This document shows, piece by piece, positions 25,285 to 34,624 of a DNA stretch of 64,000 bases. The translations under genes and the position numbers were made by a program. Below the pieces are notes generated by a model. The model was not told the origin of the DNA. It was given only the letters and a program-made list of their open reading frames with translations, and ran no database searches. The DNA is taken from positions 3,472,001-3,536,000 of the forward strand of contig NZ_CP107834.1 in NCBI RefSeq assembly GCF_036346595.1, read 5' to 3'. This DNA is from Streptomyces sp. NBC_00525 (GTDB taxonomy: Bacteria; Actinomycetota; Actinomycetes; Streptomycetales; Streptomycetaceae). Numbering within the stretch: position 1 is the first letter of the stretch; each line of letters starts with the position of its first letter.

Positions 25285-26418
25285 ATGACGAGCATCGGTG
25301 GTGCAGGGATGGTCGACTGGAACCTCGCAGTCGCGACGGCGACCCGCCTCGTGCGGCCGGGTCCCGAGATCAGCCGCGAGGAGGCCCGCGAAGTCGTCGC
25401 GGAACTGCGCGGGCACGCGAAGGCGGCGGAGGAGCACGTCCGCGCCTTCACCCGGATGATCCCCGAAGGGACCGAACCCGAGGACACCCCGGTCCTCGTC
25501 GTGGACCGCGCCGGCTGGATCAAGGCCAACGTCGCCGGCTTCCGCGAACTGCTGCGCCCCCTCCTGGACAAGATGGAGGAACGGCGCGGCGGCGGCGCGG
25601 GCGGCGCCGTGTTCGGCGCGGTCGGCTCCAAGGTCACCGGCGTCGAGGTCGGGATGCTGCTGTCCTTCCTCGCCTCCCGCGTCCTCGGCCAGTACGAGAC
25701 CTTCGCCCCCGCCACCCGCGACCTGCCCGCCTCCGCCGACGGCGGCGGCCGGCTCCTGCTGGTCGCCCCCAACATCGTCCACGTCGAGCGCGAGCTGGAC
25801 GCCGACCCGCACGACTTCCGGCTCTGGGTCGCCCTCCACGAGGAGACCCACCGCACCCAGTTCACCGCCGTGCCCTGGCTCCGCGACCACCTCCAGGGCG
25901 AGATCCAGTCGTTCCTGGACGAGACCGACGTGGACCCGATGACCTTCCTGGAGCGGCTGCGCGAGGCCGTCCAGGCCCTCGTCGGCGGCCGGCCGGACGG
26001 CGAGGCCGACGAGGACGGCGGCCGCAGCCTGGTCGAACTCGTCCAGACCCCCGCCCAGCGCGAGATCCTCGGCCGCCTCACCGCCGTCATGTCCCTCCTG
26101 GAAGGACACGCCGACTACGTGATGGACGGCGTCGGCCCCGACGTGGTGTCCTCCGTCGCCGAGATCCGCGAGAAGTTCCAGCAGCGCCGCGCCCGCGGCG
26201 CGGGCCGCCTCGACCAGGCCCTGCGCAAGCTCCTCGGCCTCGACGCCAAACTGCGCCAGTACCGCGACGGCGAGCGCTTCGTGCGCGCCGTGGTCGACCG
26301 CGTCGGCATGGACGGCTTCAACCGCGTCTGGACCTCGCCCAACACGCTCCCCACCAAGGCCGAGATCGCCCGGCCCGAGGACTGGATCGCGAGGGTGCAC
26401 CGTAAGGCAGAGTCGTGA
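25285..26418 (+). CDS. Zinc-dependent metalloprotease-like protein (zincin_2 / coenzyme F420 biosynthesis-associated)
   Basis: A 377-residue cytoplasmic protein of the actinobacterial family annotated as zincin-like or coenzyme F420 biosynthesis-associated. The metal motif HEETH lies at 185-189 (WVALHEETHRTQF), and a downstream EGHADYVMDGVG (Glu273) can supply the third ligand. FLASRVLGQYETFAP and VHVERELDADPHDFRLW are strongly conserved family segments. Substrate and F420 link are unproven. It begins 49 bp after the carboxypeptidase and precedes tilS, hpt and ftsH in the same direction. Confidence 0.85.
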   Translation: MTSIGGAGMVDWNLAVATATRLVRPGPEISREEAREVVAELRGHAKAAEEHVRAFTRMIPEGTEPEDTPVLVVDRAGWIKANVAGFRELLRPLLDKMEERRGGGAGGAVFGAVGSKVTGVEVGMLLSFLASRVLGQYETFAPATRDLPASADGGGRLLLVAPNIVHVERELDADPHDFRLWVALHEETHRTQFTAVPWLRDHLQGEIQSFLDETDVDPMTFLERLREAVQALVGGRPDGEADEDGGRSLVELVQTPAQREILGRLTAVMSLLEGHADYVMDGVGPDVVSSVAEIREKFQQRRARGAGRLDQALRKLLGLDAKLRQYRDGERFVRAVVDRVGMDGFNRVWTSPNTLPTKAEIARPEDWIARVHRKAES

Positions 26419-26608
26419 GCACGCCCCCGGCTCCGAAGGCAACGCGCCGGTAATCACCCATCCGAGGGACCGTAGGGGCATGGGAAGGCGTGCAATGCTC
26501 GATGAACGGCATTGCTCTGTCACCATCGACGCACTCTGAGTGACGGCACTCCTTCCCGTCCCGGCACTCCGAGACTCCCCCTGAAGACCTTCACGAAGGG
26601 CACCGGAC

Positions 26609-27700
26609 ATGGGTCCCCATCCTGCGGTCGCGGCGATACGCCTGGCGGTCCGCCGCGTACTCCACGACGTCATCGACGCCTACGCCGAACAGACCGGACG
26701 CGCCGGGCACGCCGCCCCGCACCCCGAGCTCGCCCGGGCCGGGGCGGGCAGCCGCCGCGGCACACTCCCCGGCCGCCCCGATACGGACACCCCCCTCGTC
26801 CTCGTGGCGTGCTCCGGCGGCGCCGACTCCATGGCGCTCGCCTCCGCCCTCGCCTTCGAGGCCCGCAAACTCCCCGTCCGGGCCGGCGGCATCACCGTCG
26901 ACCACGGCCTCCAGGACGGCTCCGACACCCGCGCCACCGAGGTCGCCGCCCGGCTCTGCGCCATGGACCTCGGCCCCGTCGAGGCCGTCGCCGTCCGCGT
27001 CGGCCGCGAGGGCGGCCCCGAGGCCGCCGCCCGCGACGCCCGCTACGCCGCCCTCGACGCCGCCGCCGAACGCCACGGCGCCGCCGCGGTCCTCCTCGGC
27101 CACACCCGCGACGACCAGGCGGAGACCGTCCTGCTGGGCCTCGCCCGCGGCTCCGGCATCCGCTCCCTGTCCGGCATGGCCGCCGCGTCCGGCCCGGCCG
27201 GCCGCTACCGCCGCCCCTTCCTCCAGCTCGACCGGCAGACCGCCCGCACCGCCTGCCTCGCCCAGTCCCTGCCCGTCTGGGACGACCCGCACAACATCGA
27301 CCCCGCCTACACCCGCTCCCGGCTGCGCCACGAGGGCCTGCCCGCCCTGGAGAAGGCCCTCGGCAAGGGTGTCGTCGAGGCCCTCGCCCGTACGGCCCAG
27401 CTCTCCCGCGACGACGCCGACGCCCTCGACACCTGGGCCGCCGAGGCCGACCGCGACGTACGCGACGAGGCGGGCCGGCTGGAGTGCGCCAAGCTGTACG
27501 TGCTGCCGCCCGCCGTACGCCGCCGGGTGCTGCGCCGCGCCGTCATAGACGCGGGCGCCCCGGCCGGCTCCCTCTTCGCCCGGCACATCGAGGAAGTGGA
27601 CCGCCTCGTCACCGGCTGGCGCGGCCAGCAGGCCATCAACCTCCCCGGCCGCGTCGAAGCCCTGCGCCAGGGTGGCAGACTGGTCATCCGGCAGAGCTGA
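26609..27700 (+). CDS. tilS: tRNA(Ile)-lysidine synthetase
   Basis: A 363-residue ATP-pyrophosphatase that converts the wobble cytidine of the CAU-anticodon tRNA-Ile to lysidine, so the tRNA reads AUA codons. The PP-loop SGGADSMA is at 69-76. Other TilS segments are [37 protein letters not shown] and the [14 protein letters not shown] region. The C-terminal tRNA-binding domains of E. coli TilS are absent, as in other actinobacteria. The ATG at 26609 follows GAAGGG. The hpt gene lies 87 bp downstream. Confidence 0.93.
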   Translation: MGPHPAVAAIRLAVRRVLHDVIDAYAEQTGRAGHAAPHPELARAGAGSRRGTLPGRPDTDTPLVLVACSGGADSMALASALAFEARKLPVRAGGITVDHGLQDGSDTRATEVAARLCAMDLGPVEAVAVRVGREGGPEAAARDARYAALDAAAERHGAAAVLLGHTRDDQAETVLLGLARGSGIRSLSGMAAASGPAGRYRRPFLQLDRQTARTACLAQSLPVWDDPHNIDPAYTRSRLRHEGLPALEKALGKGVVEALARTAQLSRDDADALDTWAAEADRDVRDEAGRLECAKLYVLPPAVRRRVLRRAVIDAGAPAGSLFARHIEEVDRLVTGWRGQQAINLPGRVEALRQGGRLVIRQS

Positions 27701-27787
27701 CGCACGAGCGGCTGACATGCAGGGCGAGCGGCCCCGCAGGCGTCCGGGACTCCATCCCGGACCCGGCAGGCACAGAAAGAGACGCGG

Positions 27788-28342
27788 GTGAACGAGAAGG
27801 ACATGGGCACCGACCTCCAGTCGGTGCTTCTCACCAAGGAAGAGATCGACGCGAAACTCGTCGAGCTGGCCGCGAAGATCGACGCGGAGTACGCCGGCAA
27901 GGACCTGCTCCTCGTCGGGGTCCTCAAGGGCGCGGTCATGGTCATGGCGGACCTCGCGCGCGCGGTGTCCACCCCCGTCACCATGGACTGGATGGCCGTC
28001 TCCTCGTACGGCGCGGGCACCCAGTCCTCCGGCATCGTCCGCATCCTCAAGGACCTGGACACCGACATCAAGGGCAAGCACGTCCTGATCGTCGAGGACA
28101 TCATCGACTCCGGCCTGACGCTGTCCTGGCTGAAGTCGAACCTCGGCTCGCGCGAGCCGGCCTCGCTGGAGATCTGCACCCTGCTGCGCAAGCCGGACGC
28201 CGCCAAGGTCGCGCTCGACTGCAAGTGGGTCGGCTTCGACATCCCCAACGAATTCGTCGTCGGCTACGGCCTCGACTACGCGGAGAAGTACCGCAACCTG
28301 CCCTTCGTCGGCACCCTCGCCCCGCACGTATACGGAGGCTGA
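27788..28342 (+). CDS. hpt: Hypoxanthine(-guanine) phosphoribosyltransferase
   Basis: A 184-residue purine salvage enzyme joining hypoxanthine or guanine to PRPP. The PRPP loop is [14 protein letters not shown] (about 100-113) and the SSYG flexible-loop motif is at [12 protein letters not shown]. The base-binding region [20 protein letters not shown] closes the fold. The length is typical. The GTG at 27788 is the start. Its place between tilS and ftsH is conserved widely in bacteria. Confidence 0.95.
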   Translation: MNEKDMGTDLQSVLLTKEEIDAKLVELAAKIDAEYAGKDLLLVGVLKGAVMVMADLARAVSTPVTMDWMAVSSYGAGTQSSGIVRILKDLDTDIKGKHVLIVEDIIDSGLTLSWLKSNLGSREPASLEICTLLRKPDAAKVALDCKWVGFDIPNEFVVGYGLDYAEKYRNLPFVGTLAPHVYGG

Positions 28343-28348
28343 GGGCAC

Positions 28349-28391
28349 GAGGACCCGCGACAGGGGATACCGGGAACCCTGGCGGGTCCTC
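28349..28391 (+). terminator. Terminator of the tilS-hpt unit
   Basis: A 10-bp perfect stem (28349-28358 with 28382-28391) with a 23-nt loop, starting 6 bases after the hpt stop. Confidence 0.6.
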
Positions 28392-28537
28392 CGCCGTTGA
28401 GCCTCAGAAGGCGGGATTGCCGTACGTCCGAGGCGGACGCCGGTGACCATGCTGGGGTACCGTCCGAAGAACAGTCTTTACTCACAGCAGCATTTACCTA
28501 CGGGCAGGAGGGACGGGGCGAATCTCGCTCCGTATGG

Positions 28538-30565
28538 ATGGACGTGAAGCGATACTTCCGTGGGCCGGTCATGTGGATCGTGCTGGCCGTCCTCGCCGTG
28601 GTCGTGTTGATGAATGTCGTCGGCTCGGGCGGCGGCTACAAGACGGTGGACACCGGCCAGGTGATCCAGGCGATCAGCAAGAACCAGGTGAACCAGGCCA
28701 AACTCACCACCGGTGACGACCAGATCATCAAGATTGAGCTGAAGGACGGCCAGGAACTGGCCGACGAATCCGGCAGCAAGTTCCAGGCGAGCTATATCGG
28801 CAACCAGGGCGTCGAGCTCGCCGACATGCTGCAGAAGAAGTTCGAGAGCGGCGACATCAAGGACGGCTACACCGTCTCGCCCTCGAAGCAGTCCCCGTTC
28901 GTCTCGATCCTCTTCTCCCTGCTGCCGTTCGTCCTCATCGTCGTCGTCTTCCTGTTCCTGATGAATCAGATGCAGGGCGGCGGCTCCAAGGTCATGCAGT
29001 TCGGCAAGTCCAAGGCCAAGCTGATCACCAAGGACACCCCCAAGACGACCTTCGCCGACGTGGCGGGTTCGGACGAGGCGGTCGAGGAGCTCCAGGAGAT
29101 CAAGGAATTCCTCCAGGAGCCGGCGAAGTTCCAGGCCGTCGGGGCCAAGATCCCCAAGGGCGTCCTGCTGTACGGGCCTCCCGGTACGGGCAAGACCCTG
29201 CTCGCGCGCGCCGTCGCGGGCGAGGCGGGCGTCCCGTTCTACTCGATCTCCGGTTCCGACTTCGTCGAGATGTTCGTCGGTGTCGGTGCCTCCCGGGTCC
29301 GCGACCTCTTCGAGCAGGCCAAGGCGAACGCCCCGGCCATCGTCTTCGTCGACGAGATCGACGCCGTCGGCCGCCACCGCGGCGCCGGCATGGGCGGCGG
29401 TCACGACGAGCGCGAGCAGACGCTGAACCAGCTCCTCGTGGAGATGGACGGCTTCGACGTGAAGGGCGGCGTCATCCTGATCGCCGCCACCAACCGGCCG
29501 GACATCCTGGACCCGGCGCTGCTGCGTCCGGGCCGCTTCGACCGCCAGATCGCCGTGGACCGCCCGGACATGCAGGGCCGCCTGGAGATCCTCAAGGTCC
29601 ACCAGAAGGGCAAGCCGGTCGCCCCGGACGTCGACCTCGGCGCCGTCGCCCGCCGCACGCCCGGCTTCACCGGTGCCGACCTGTCGAACGTGCTGAACGA
29701 GGCCGCGCTCCTGACGGCGCGCAGCAACCAGAAGCTCATCGACAACGCCATGCTGGACGAGGCCATCGACCGCGTCGTGGCCGGCCCGCAGAAGCGGACC
29801 CGGATCATGTCCGAGAAGGAGAAGAAGATCACCGCGTACCACGAGGGCGGACACGCCCTGGTCGCGGCGGCCTCTCCGCAGTCGGACCCGGTCCACAAGA
29901 TCACGATCCTCTCCCGCGGCCGCGCCCTCGGTTACACGATGGTGCTCCCGGAGGAGGACAAGTACTCCACGACGCGCAACGAGATGCTCGACCAGCTCGC
30001 GTACATGCTGGGCGGGCGCGCGGCCGAGGAGCTGGTCTTCCACGACCCGACCACCGGCGCCGCCAACGACATCGAGAAGGCCACGGCCACGGCCCGCGCG
30101 ATGGTCACGCAGTACGGCATGACGGAGCGGCTCGGCGCGATCAAGTTCGGCGGCGACAACACCGAACCGTTCGTGGGCCGCGAGATGGGCCACCAGCGCG
30201 ACTACTCGGAAGAGGTCGCCGCGCTGGTCGACGAAGAGGTCAAGAAGCTCATCGAGACCGCCCACAACGACGCGTGGGAGATCCTCGTCGAGAACCGCGA
30301 CGTGCTGGACACCCTGGTCCTGCGCCTCCTGGAGAAGGAGACGCTGGGCAAGGAGGAGATCGCCGAGATCTTCGCCCCGATCGTCAAGCGCCCGGCCCGC
30401 CCCGCGTGGACCGGCTCCGCCCGGCGCACCCCGTCCACCCGCCCGCCGGTCCTCTCCCCGAAGGAGCTGGCCCTCACCAACGGGGCGAGCACGGCCGGCG
30501 GCGCGGTCGCGGACAGCGTCTCCACCACCAAGGAGACGCTGCCCGAGGAGCGCCCCGAGAGCTAG
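28538..30565 (+). CDS. ftsH: ATP-dependent zinc metalloprotease FtsH
   Basis: A 675-residue membrane-anchored AAA+ protease that extracts and degrades membrane and soluble proteins. It has two N-terminal membrane segments (about 9-28 and 121-143) around a periplasmic-side domain. The AAA module contains Walker A GPPGTGKT (213-220), Walker [11 protein letters not shown] and the second region of homology [10 protein letters not shown]. The zinc-protease site is HEGGH at 435-439. The C-terminal 45 residues are Pro/Thr/Ser-rich. ATG 28538 gives the expected [10 protein letters not shown] start; GGAGGG is 27 bases upstream, so initiation is unusual. The frame is open upstream to 28397 without homology. 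Confidence 0.95.
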   Translation: MDVKRYFRGPVMWIVLAVLAVVVLMNVVGSGGGYKTVDTGQVIQAISKNQVNQAKLTTGDDQIIKIELKDGQELADESGSKFQASYIGNQGVELADMLQKKFESGDIKDGYTVSPSKQSPFVSILFSLLPFVLIVVVFLFLMNQMQGGGSKVMQFGKSKAKLITKDTPKTTFADVAGSDEAVEELQEIKEFLQEPAKFQAVGAKIPKGVLLYGPPGTGKTLLARAVAGEAGVPFYSISGSDFVEMFVGVGASRVRDLFEQAKANAPAIVFVDEIDAVGRHRGAGMGGGHDEREQTLNQLLVEMDGFDVKGGVILIAATNRPDILDPALLRPGRFDRQIAVDRPDMQGRLEILKVHQKGKPVAPDVDLGAVARRTPGFTGADLSNVLNEAALLTARSNQKLIDNAMLDEAIDRVVAGPQKRTRIMSEKEKKITAYHEGGHALVAAASPQSDPVHKITILSRGRALGYTMVLPEEDKYSTTRNEMLDQLAYMLGGRAAEELVFHDPTTGAANDIEKATATARAMVTQYGMTERLGAIKFGGDNTEPFVGREMGHQRDYSEEVAALVDEEVKKLIETAHNDAWEILVENRDVLDTLVLRLLEKETLGKEEIAEIFAPIVKRPARPAWTGSARRTPSTRPPVLSPKELALTNGASTAGGAVADSVSTTKETLPEERPES

Positions 30566-30617
30566 TCACACCCCCGGTGTGGCCCCTGTCACGGGGTTCG
30601 CACCGGGCCCGGAATGG

Positions 30618-30663
30618 ATGCCGCGCCCCCCAGGTTCTAGCCTGTTGGGGGCGCGGCATTTTC
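30618..30663 (+). terminator. ftsH terminator
   Basis: A perfect 13-bp stem (30618-30630 with 30647-30659). The 16-nt loop folds again through CAGG/CCTG, and TTTT follows. It sits 53 bp before the folE start. Confidence 0.8.
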
Positions 30664-30715
30664 CGTACACCTGCGCGGATGCCCCCGCGGCGACGGCTCA
30701 AGGAACGAGGCACAC

Positions 30716-31318
30716 ATGACCGACCCGGTGACGCTGGACCCCCGGCCCGAGATCGGCGAGTTCGACGAGAAGCGTGCCGAGGCCGCAGTCCGAGAGCTGC
30801 TGATCGCCGTGGGCGAGGACCCGGACCGCGAGGGCCTGCGCGAGACCCCCGGCCGGGTGGCGCGGGCGTACAAGGAGATCCTGGCCGGCTTGCGGCAGGA
30901 GCCCGAGGACGTTCTGACGACGACGTTCGACCTGGGGCATGACGAGATGGTCCTGGTGAAGGACATCGAGATCGTCAGTCTCTGCGAGCACCATCTGCTT
31001 CCCTTCCACGGAGTGGCGCACGTCGGATACATCCCGGCGGAGAGCGGCAAGATCACCGGTCTGTCGAAGCTGGCCCGACTGGTCGAGGTCTTTGCCCGGC
31101 GGCCGCAGGTCCAGGAGCGGCTGACCACACAGGTCGCGGACTCGCTGATGCGCATCCTGGACGCGCGGGGCGCGATCGTGGTCGTCGAAGCCGAGCACAT
31201 GTGCATGTCGGTCCGGGGCATCCGCAAACCGGGCGCCAAGACGACGACGTCGGCAGTGCGCGGACAACTGCGCGACGCGACCACACGGGCCGAGGCGATG
31301 AGCCTGATACTGGCTTGA
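30716..31318 (+). CDS. folE: GTP cyclohydrolase I
   Basis: A 200-residue enzyme for the first step of folate synthesis, GTP to 7,8-dihydroneopterin triphosphate. Zinc ligands are Cys90, His93 ([10 protein letters not shown]) and Cys163 ([11 protein letters not shown]). [20 protein letters not shown] and the [11 protein letters not shown] tail are family signatures. The homodecamer is cytoplasmic. The other folate genes, folP, folB and folK, are on the opposite strand from 35478 to 32953, separated from folE by the Hint endonuclease gene and the DUF3180 gene. Confidence 0.96.
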   Translation: MTDPVTLDPRPEIGEFDEKRAEAAVRELLIAVGEDPDREGLRETPGRVARAYKEILAGLRQEPEDVLTTTFDLGHDEMVLVKDIEIVSLCEHHLLPFHGVAHVGYIPAESGKITGLSKLARLVEVFARRPQVQERLTTQVADSLMRILDARGAIVVVEAEHMCMSVRGIRKPGAKTTTSAVRGQLRDATTRAEAMSLILA

Positions 31319-31346
31319 CAGTCGGATTGTCGGTGCCGGGACGTAA

Positions 31347-31382
31347 CCTCCCGATTCATGCGAGCGCGTGTGAATCGGGAGG
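31347..31382 (+). promoter_or_regulatory. Hairpin enclosing the ribosome site of the Hint gene
   Basis: CCTCCCGATTCA (31347-31358) pairs perfectly with TGAATCGGGAGG (31371-31382) over a 12-nt loop. The right arm contains the GGGAGG ribosome site six bases before the GTG at 31389, so the folded RNA would hide it. It may also terminate folE transcription, 28 bases after its stop. Confidence 0.75.
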
Positions 31383-31388
31383 GGCGCT

Positions 31389-32375
31389 GTGGGGGGATTG
31401 CCCAGTCGGCAAACGGTGAACGCGGTGGGAGGGCGGCAGCGAGCCGCAAACGTCCGCGTGGGCTCGGAGCTGTGGACGCTGGACGGAGACCGGACCGCCC
31501 GGACAACCGTGGTGACTGTGAGCGCTGCCAGGAGCCGTGAGGCCGTGGACGTGGTCACCAGCCATGCGACGTTCACCGTGGCTCCGGAGCAGTTGCTGGG
31601 GACGCCGGACGGCTGGGTGCACGCTCGCGATGCCGCAGGCACGGTGTTGGCCTGGGCGCAGGCCAGGAAGCTGTGCCGGAAGAGGCTGACGATCCGACCC
31701 GGCTACGAGTTCGGCTATTTCGTGGGTGCGACGTGTGCGGATGGCACCGTGGGCGCCAACTACGTCTCGCTCGTCGTGAACGACAAGGCGTTTGCCACGA
31801 AGTACGCCCGATGCCTGCGCAGTGCCACGGGGCTGTCCGCCCGTTTGGAGGCCGTGACCAGGCCCTCCGGCTATCTGGGGCGGGACGTACCGGGATTCCG
31901 GGTGCGCGTGGTCTCCTCGTACCTGGCCGACGCCATGCGCCAGTACACCGGCGGCGACGCGCACCACATGCGGCAGCGGTTCCCGCGTGTGGTCCTGCGG
32001 GACAGGGACGTGTTCGACGGATTTCTCGACGGGTACGCGGACGGGGACGGCTGCCGGAGCAGGACATGGGACGGCAGAGTGCTGGTCAGCGCGAATGTCG
32101 GGTTTCTGGCCGAGCTGGCACAGGTGATCGGGGCGCGGTTCACTCCCCGGCCGCGCGGGATCGCCTCTCATCTGGTCGTCGTCGACAACTGGGCCGCTCG
32201 TGGGACGTTCAAGGCAGAGCGGCACCCTGTCCAGCTCAAGGAGTCCGCCTGGGTCGAGGTCACCGCAGTTCGCGAGAGCACGGCGGTGGCCAAGCCGTTC
32301 ACCTTCTACACCTGCCGGCTTGACCCGTACCCGACGTTCCTCGTCAACGGGCACCTGGCCCGGCAGCCCTGGTAG
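31389..32375 (+). CDS. Free-standing Hint/LAGLIDADG homing endonuclease (intein-like)
   Basis: A 328-residue protein with the layout of a mini-genome intein but no host protein around it. An N-terminal Hint half (about 20-97) includes a block-B-like TSHATFTVAPEQLLGTPDGW. Two LAGLIDADG motifs follow: FGYFVGATCADGT (108-120) and FLDGYADGDG (212-221). The C-terminal Hint half ends YTCRLDPYPTFLVNGHLARQ, close to intein blocks F and G. The nucleophile at the first position and the terminal His-Asn are missing, so splicing should not occur. The catalytic acids of the nuclease motifs remain. The GTG at 31389 follows GGGAGGGG. It is inserted between folE and the reverse-strand fol genes. Confidence 0.8.
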   Translation: MGGLPSRQTVNAVGGRQRAANVRVGSELWTLDGDRTARTTVVTVSAARSREAVDVVTSHATFTVAPEQLLGTPDGWVHARDAAGTVLAWAQARKLCRKRLTIRPGYEFGYFVGATCADGTVGANYVSLVVNDKAFATKYARCLRSATGLSARLEAVTRPSGYLGRDVPGFRVRVVSSYLADAMRQYTGGDAHHMRQRFPRVVLRDRDVFDGFLDGYADGDGCRSRTWDGRVLVSANVGFLAELAQVIGARFTPRPRGIASHLVVVDNWAARGTFKAERHPVQLKESAWVEVTAVRESTAVAKPFTFYTCRLDPYPTFLVNGHLARQPW

Positions 32376-32392
32376 GGCCAGGTCAGCCGGTC

Positions 32393-32878
32393 TCAGGCAG
32401 CCGCCGCGTTCGGTCTGTCGTCGTCGCGGTCGTCGGGGAGCTTGCAGATGTGTTCCAGGAAGAGGGCCGCGGCGATGACGGCGAAGCCGGCCAGGACCGC
32501 GAAGCCGGCGTAGATGGCCTGGTCGCGCCGGGGCGGGATGTCCAGGGAGCCGAGCAGGAAGACGGCGGTGCCGCCGTACATGCCGGCGACCAGGGCCACG
32601 ACGAGGGCGCTCGCCTGGGCGAAGACCAGGGCGCGGGCGGCCATCAGGGGCTCGACGCCCTTCGCGCCGGGGCGGCGTTCGCGCTGGGCGCGGAGCCGGG
32701 CGCGGATGGACAGGGCCGTGGCCAGCAGGACGACCGCGATCACCGCGAGCACGATGGGCGCGGCCAGCGGGACGCTGGGCAGGGTGCCGAAGGAGTCCCA
32801 GAGGCGGGCGCCGCCCCAGGAGAGGACCCCGGCGGCGGCGAAGAGGCCGGCCAGGACTCCGAGCCGTAGTTGCTTCAC
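32393..32878 (-). CDS. DUF3180 membrane protein
   Basis: A 161-residue membrane protein with four hydrophobic segments: LGVLAGLFAAAGVLSWGGAR, PLAAPIVLAVIAVVLLATAL, ASALVVALVAGMYGGTAVFL and YAGFAVLAGFAVIAAALFLE. It ends in an acidic tail. The arrangement and the MKQLRLGVLAGL start match DUF3180, which in actinobacteria sits at the end of the folate cluster. It lies downstream of folK on the same strand with a 74-bp gap. Its function, and any link to folate, is unknown. Confidence 0.87.
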   Translation of the reverse strand: MKQLRLGVLAGLFAAAGVLSWGGARLWDSFGTLPSVPLAAPIVLAVIAVVLLATALSIRARLRAQRERRPGAKGVEPLMAARALVFAQASALVVALVAGMYGGTAVFLLGSLDIPPRRDQAIYAGFAVLAGFAVIAAALFLEHICKLPDDRDDDRPNAAAA

Positions 32879-32952
32879 CGGGTGAGCCGCCCTTCGCCGC
32901 CTGTGGTCCGTCGTGCTGTGGTCCGTCGTGCTGTGTGCTGAGAGCCTAACGA

Positions 32953-33564
32953 CTACTCGGGCAGCCGCAGTTCCAGGTCGGTCCGGGGAAGCACCCCGTC
33001 GCGCCCCACACCGCTCAGCAGCTCGGCGACCGGTCCGGCGCCGGGGAGCTGGGCCTCGGGGTCCACGTCGTGCCAGGGGGCGAGGACGAAGGCGCGCTCA
33101 CGGGCGCGGGGGTGGGGGAGGGTCAGCACGGGGTCGTCCGAGACGACGTCGGCGTAGGAGACGATGTCCACGTCGATCGTGCGGGGCCCCCAGCGCTCCT
33201 CGCGGACCCGCTCGAAGGCTTCCTCGACGGCCTGGCCGCGCTCAAGGAGGGAGGCCGGGGGCAGCGTCGTCTTCACGACGATCACCGCGTTGAAGTACGA
33301 CGGCTGGGAGCCGGGCGCGACGCCCCACGGCTCCGTCTCGTACACCGGGGAGACCGCCTTGACCCGGAGGCCGGGCGTGTCCTCCAGCGCGTCGATGGCG
33401 CCCTGGAGGTTCTCCAGGCGGTTGCCCAGATTGGCGCCGAGCGAGAGCACGGCGAGTTTGGGGTTGGAGAGGGTGCTGTCCGCCGCGTCCACCTGCTCGA
33501 CCACGGAGGCGGGCACCGGCTGTACGGTCGGGTCGCTCTGCCCTTCGGTGGAAAATGCAGTCAT
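32953..33564 (-). CDS. folK: 2-amino-4-hydroxy-6-hydroxymethyldihydropteridine diphosphokinase
   Basis: A 203-residue HPPK that transfers pyrophosphate from ATP to the pterin before DHPS. The core begins at about 35 with LAVLSLGANLGNRLENLQGA. RWGPRTIDVDIV carries the Mg-binding Asp pair, and LPHPRARERAFVLAPWHD is the signature end. The first 35 residues (STEGQSDPTVQPVPASVVEQ) are an extra hydrophilic extension common in Streptomyces. The ATG at 33564 overlaps the folB stop (ATGA), so they are coupled. Confidence 0.94.
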   Translation of the reverse strand: MTAFSTEGQSDPTVQPVPASVVEQVDAADSTLSNPKLAVLSLGANLGNRLENLQGAIDALEDTPGLRVKAVSPVYETEPWGVAPGSQPSYFNAVIVVKTTLPPASLLERGQAVEEAFERVREERWGPRTIDVDIVSYADVVSDDPVLTLPHPRARERAFVLAPWHDVDPEAQLPGAGPVAELLSGVGRDGVLPRTDLELRLPE

Positions 33565-33920
33565 GCTCGGCTCCGGGTGATGGTGATGGTGACGTCGTCG
33601 AACGGGACGGTGATGGGCGCGTCCGGCTTGTGCACCACGACCTCCACCTCCTCGACGCCGCCGTGCTTGAGGCACTGCTGGGCGATGCGCTCCGCGAGCG
33701 TCTCGATCAGATCGACCGGCTCGCCCCGGACCACCGCGACGACCTCCTCCGCGACCACGCCGTAGTGCACGGTCTTCGTCAGGTCGTCGGCGGCCGCCGC
33801 GGGGCGGGTGTCGAGGCCGAGCACCAGGTCGACGATGAACGTCTGGCCCTCCTCCCGCTCACGGGGGAAGACGCCGTGGTGCCCGCGGGCCTTGAGGCCG
33901 CGCAGCGCGACACGATCCAC
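33561..33920 (-). CDS. folB: Dihydroneopterin aldolase
   Basis: A 119-residue enzyme that cleaves dihydroneopterin to hydroxymethyldihydropterin and glycolaldehyde. GLKARGHHGVFPREREEGQT is the family's N-terminal motif, with the catalytic Glu/Lys residues, followed by VHYGVVAEEV and HKPDAPITVPFDDV. The GTG at 33920 has AGGAG eight bases upstream. The 221-bp gap to the upstream gene holds no gene that I can see; an in-frame read-through there carries no domain. Confidence 0.94.
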   Translation of the reverse strand: MDRVALRGLKARGHHGVFPREREEGQTFIVDLVLGLDTRPAAAADDLTKTVHYGVVAEEVVAVVRGEPVDLIETLAERIAQQCLKHGGVEEVEVVVHKPDAPITVPFDDVTITITRSRA

Positions 33921-34141
33921 GCGAATCACTCCTGCTGTCGTTGGTCGTAGGGCACGGGGCCGTGTGCGGTCGGCCGGGTACCCGATTTCGAATCTACCCG
34001 CGCGCACCGACACCCTTTTCCCGCGGGGGAGGGCGTTCGGGCACGGAACAGATAGCCGCTGATACCCCGATGCGGCCGGTTCCAATCCGGCCGGACCCGC
34101 ATTCGAGCCCCCTTTGTGCCCCGCCGGGGGCACCGGCCGGC

Positions 34142-34624
34142 TCAGGAAGGGGTCGCTTCGTCCTCTTCCTCGCCGGTTTCGGCCAGTACGGGCGAACCGT
34201 GGTGCGACCAGAGCTTCCAGCCGTCCGAAGTGCGCCGGAACACATTCGTCGCGACGACGAGCTGGCCGACGAGCGGCCCGAGCGAGGCGCCCTCCTCGGC
34301 GGGGCCGCCGCTGAGGATGTTCTCCGTACAGGTCACGAGTGCGGTGTCGCCGGTCATGGAGACGCCGACGTCCGTCAGGAAGAACTGGATGTACTCGGTG
34401 TTCGCCATGATCAGCGCGTAGCTGCGCAGCACCTCGCGCCGCCCGCTGAGCACCGGCCAGCCGGGGTGGACGCAGGAGACCGTCAGGTCCTCGCCCGGCA
34501 GCCAGGCGGCCGTCAGGGCGTCGAGGTCGCCGCGCTCCAGCGCCTCGTAGTACGCCGTGTTGGCCCGCTCGACGGCCGCGATGTCGGCGGCGGCCTCCGC
34601 GTGGTCGTCCCGCGGCGCGGTCAC
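34142..34624 (-). CDS. Nuclear transport factor 2-like (SnoaL-type) protein
   Basis: A 160-residue NTF2-fold protein: DIAAVERANTAYYEALERGD and DLDALTAAWLPGEDLTVSCV form the conserved cone helix and strand, and FRRTSDGWKLWSHHGSP the last strands. No catalytic residues can be assigned; the fold is used by ketosteroid isomerases, dehydratases and small binding proteins. Its GTG start overlaps the folP stop (GTGA), so it is made with DHPS, and its place in the fol operon is conserved in related actinobacteria as I recall. The role in folate synthesis, if any, is unknown. Confidence 0.87.
   Translation of the reverse strand: MTAPRDDHAEAAADIAAVERANTAYYEALERGDLDALTAAWLPGEDLTVSCVHPGWPVLSGRREVLRSYALIMANTEYIQFFLTDVGVSMTGDTALVTCTENILSGGPAEEGASLGPLVGQLVVATNVFRRTSDGWKLWSHHGSPVLAETGEEEDEATPS

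Noticed and set aside
28478..30265. A 595-residue frame antisense to ftsH
   Set aside because: It is composed of Asp/Val/Gly/Arg-rich sequence typical of the antisense of high-GC genes; ftsH is clear on the other strand.
33921..34141. Possible small gene or tRNA between the NTF2-like gene and folB
   Set aside because: The translated sequence has no domain and no start with a ribosome site, and the region does not fold into a tRNA cloverleaf.
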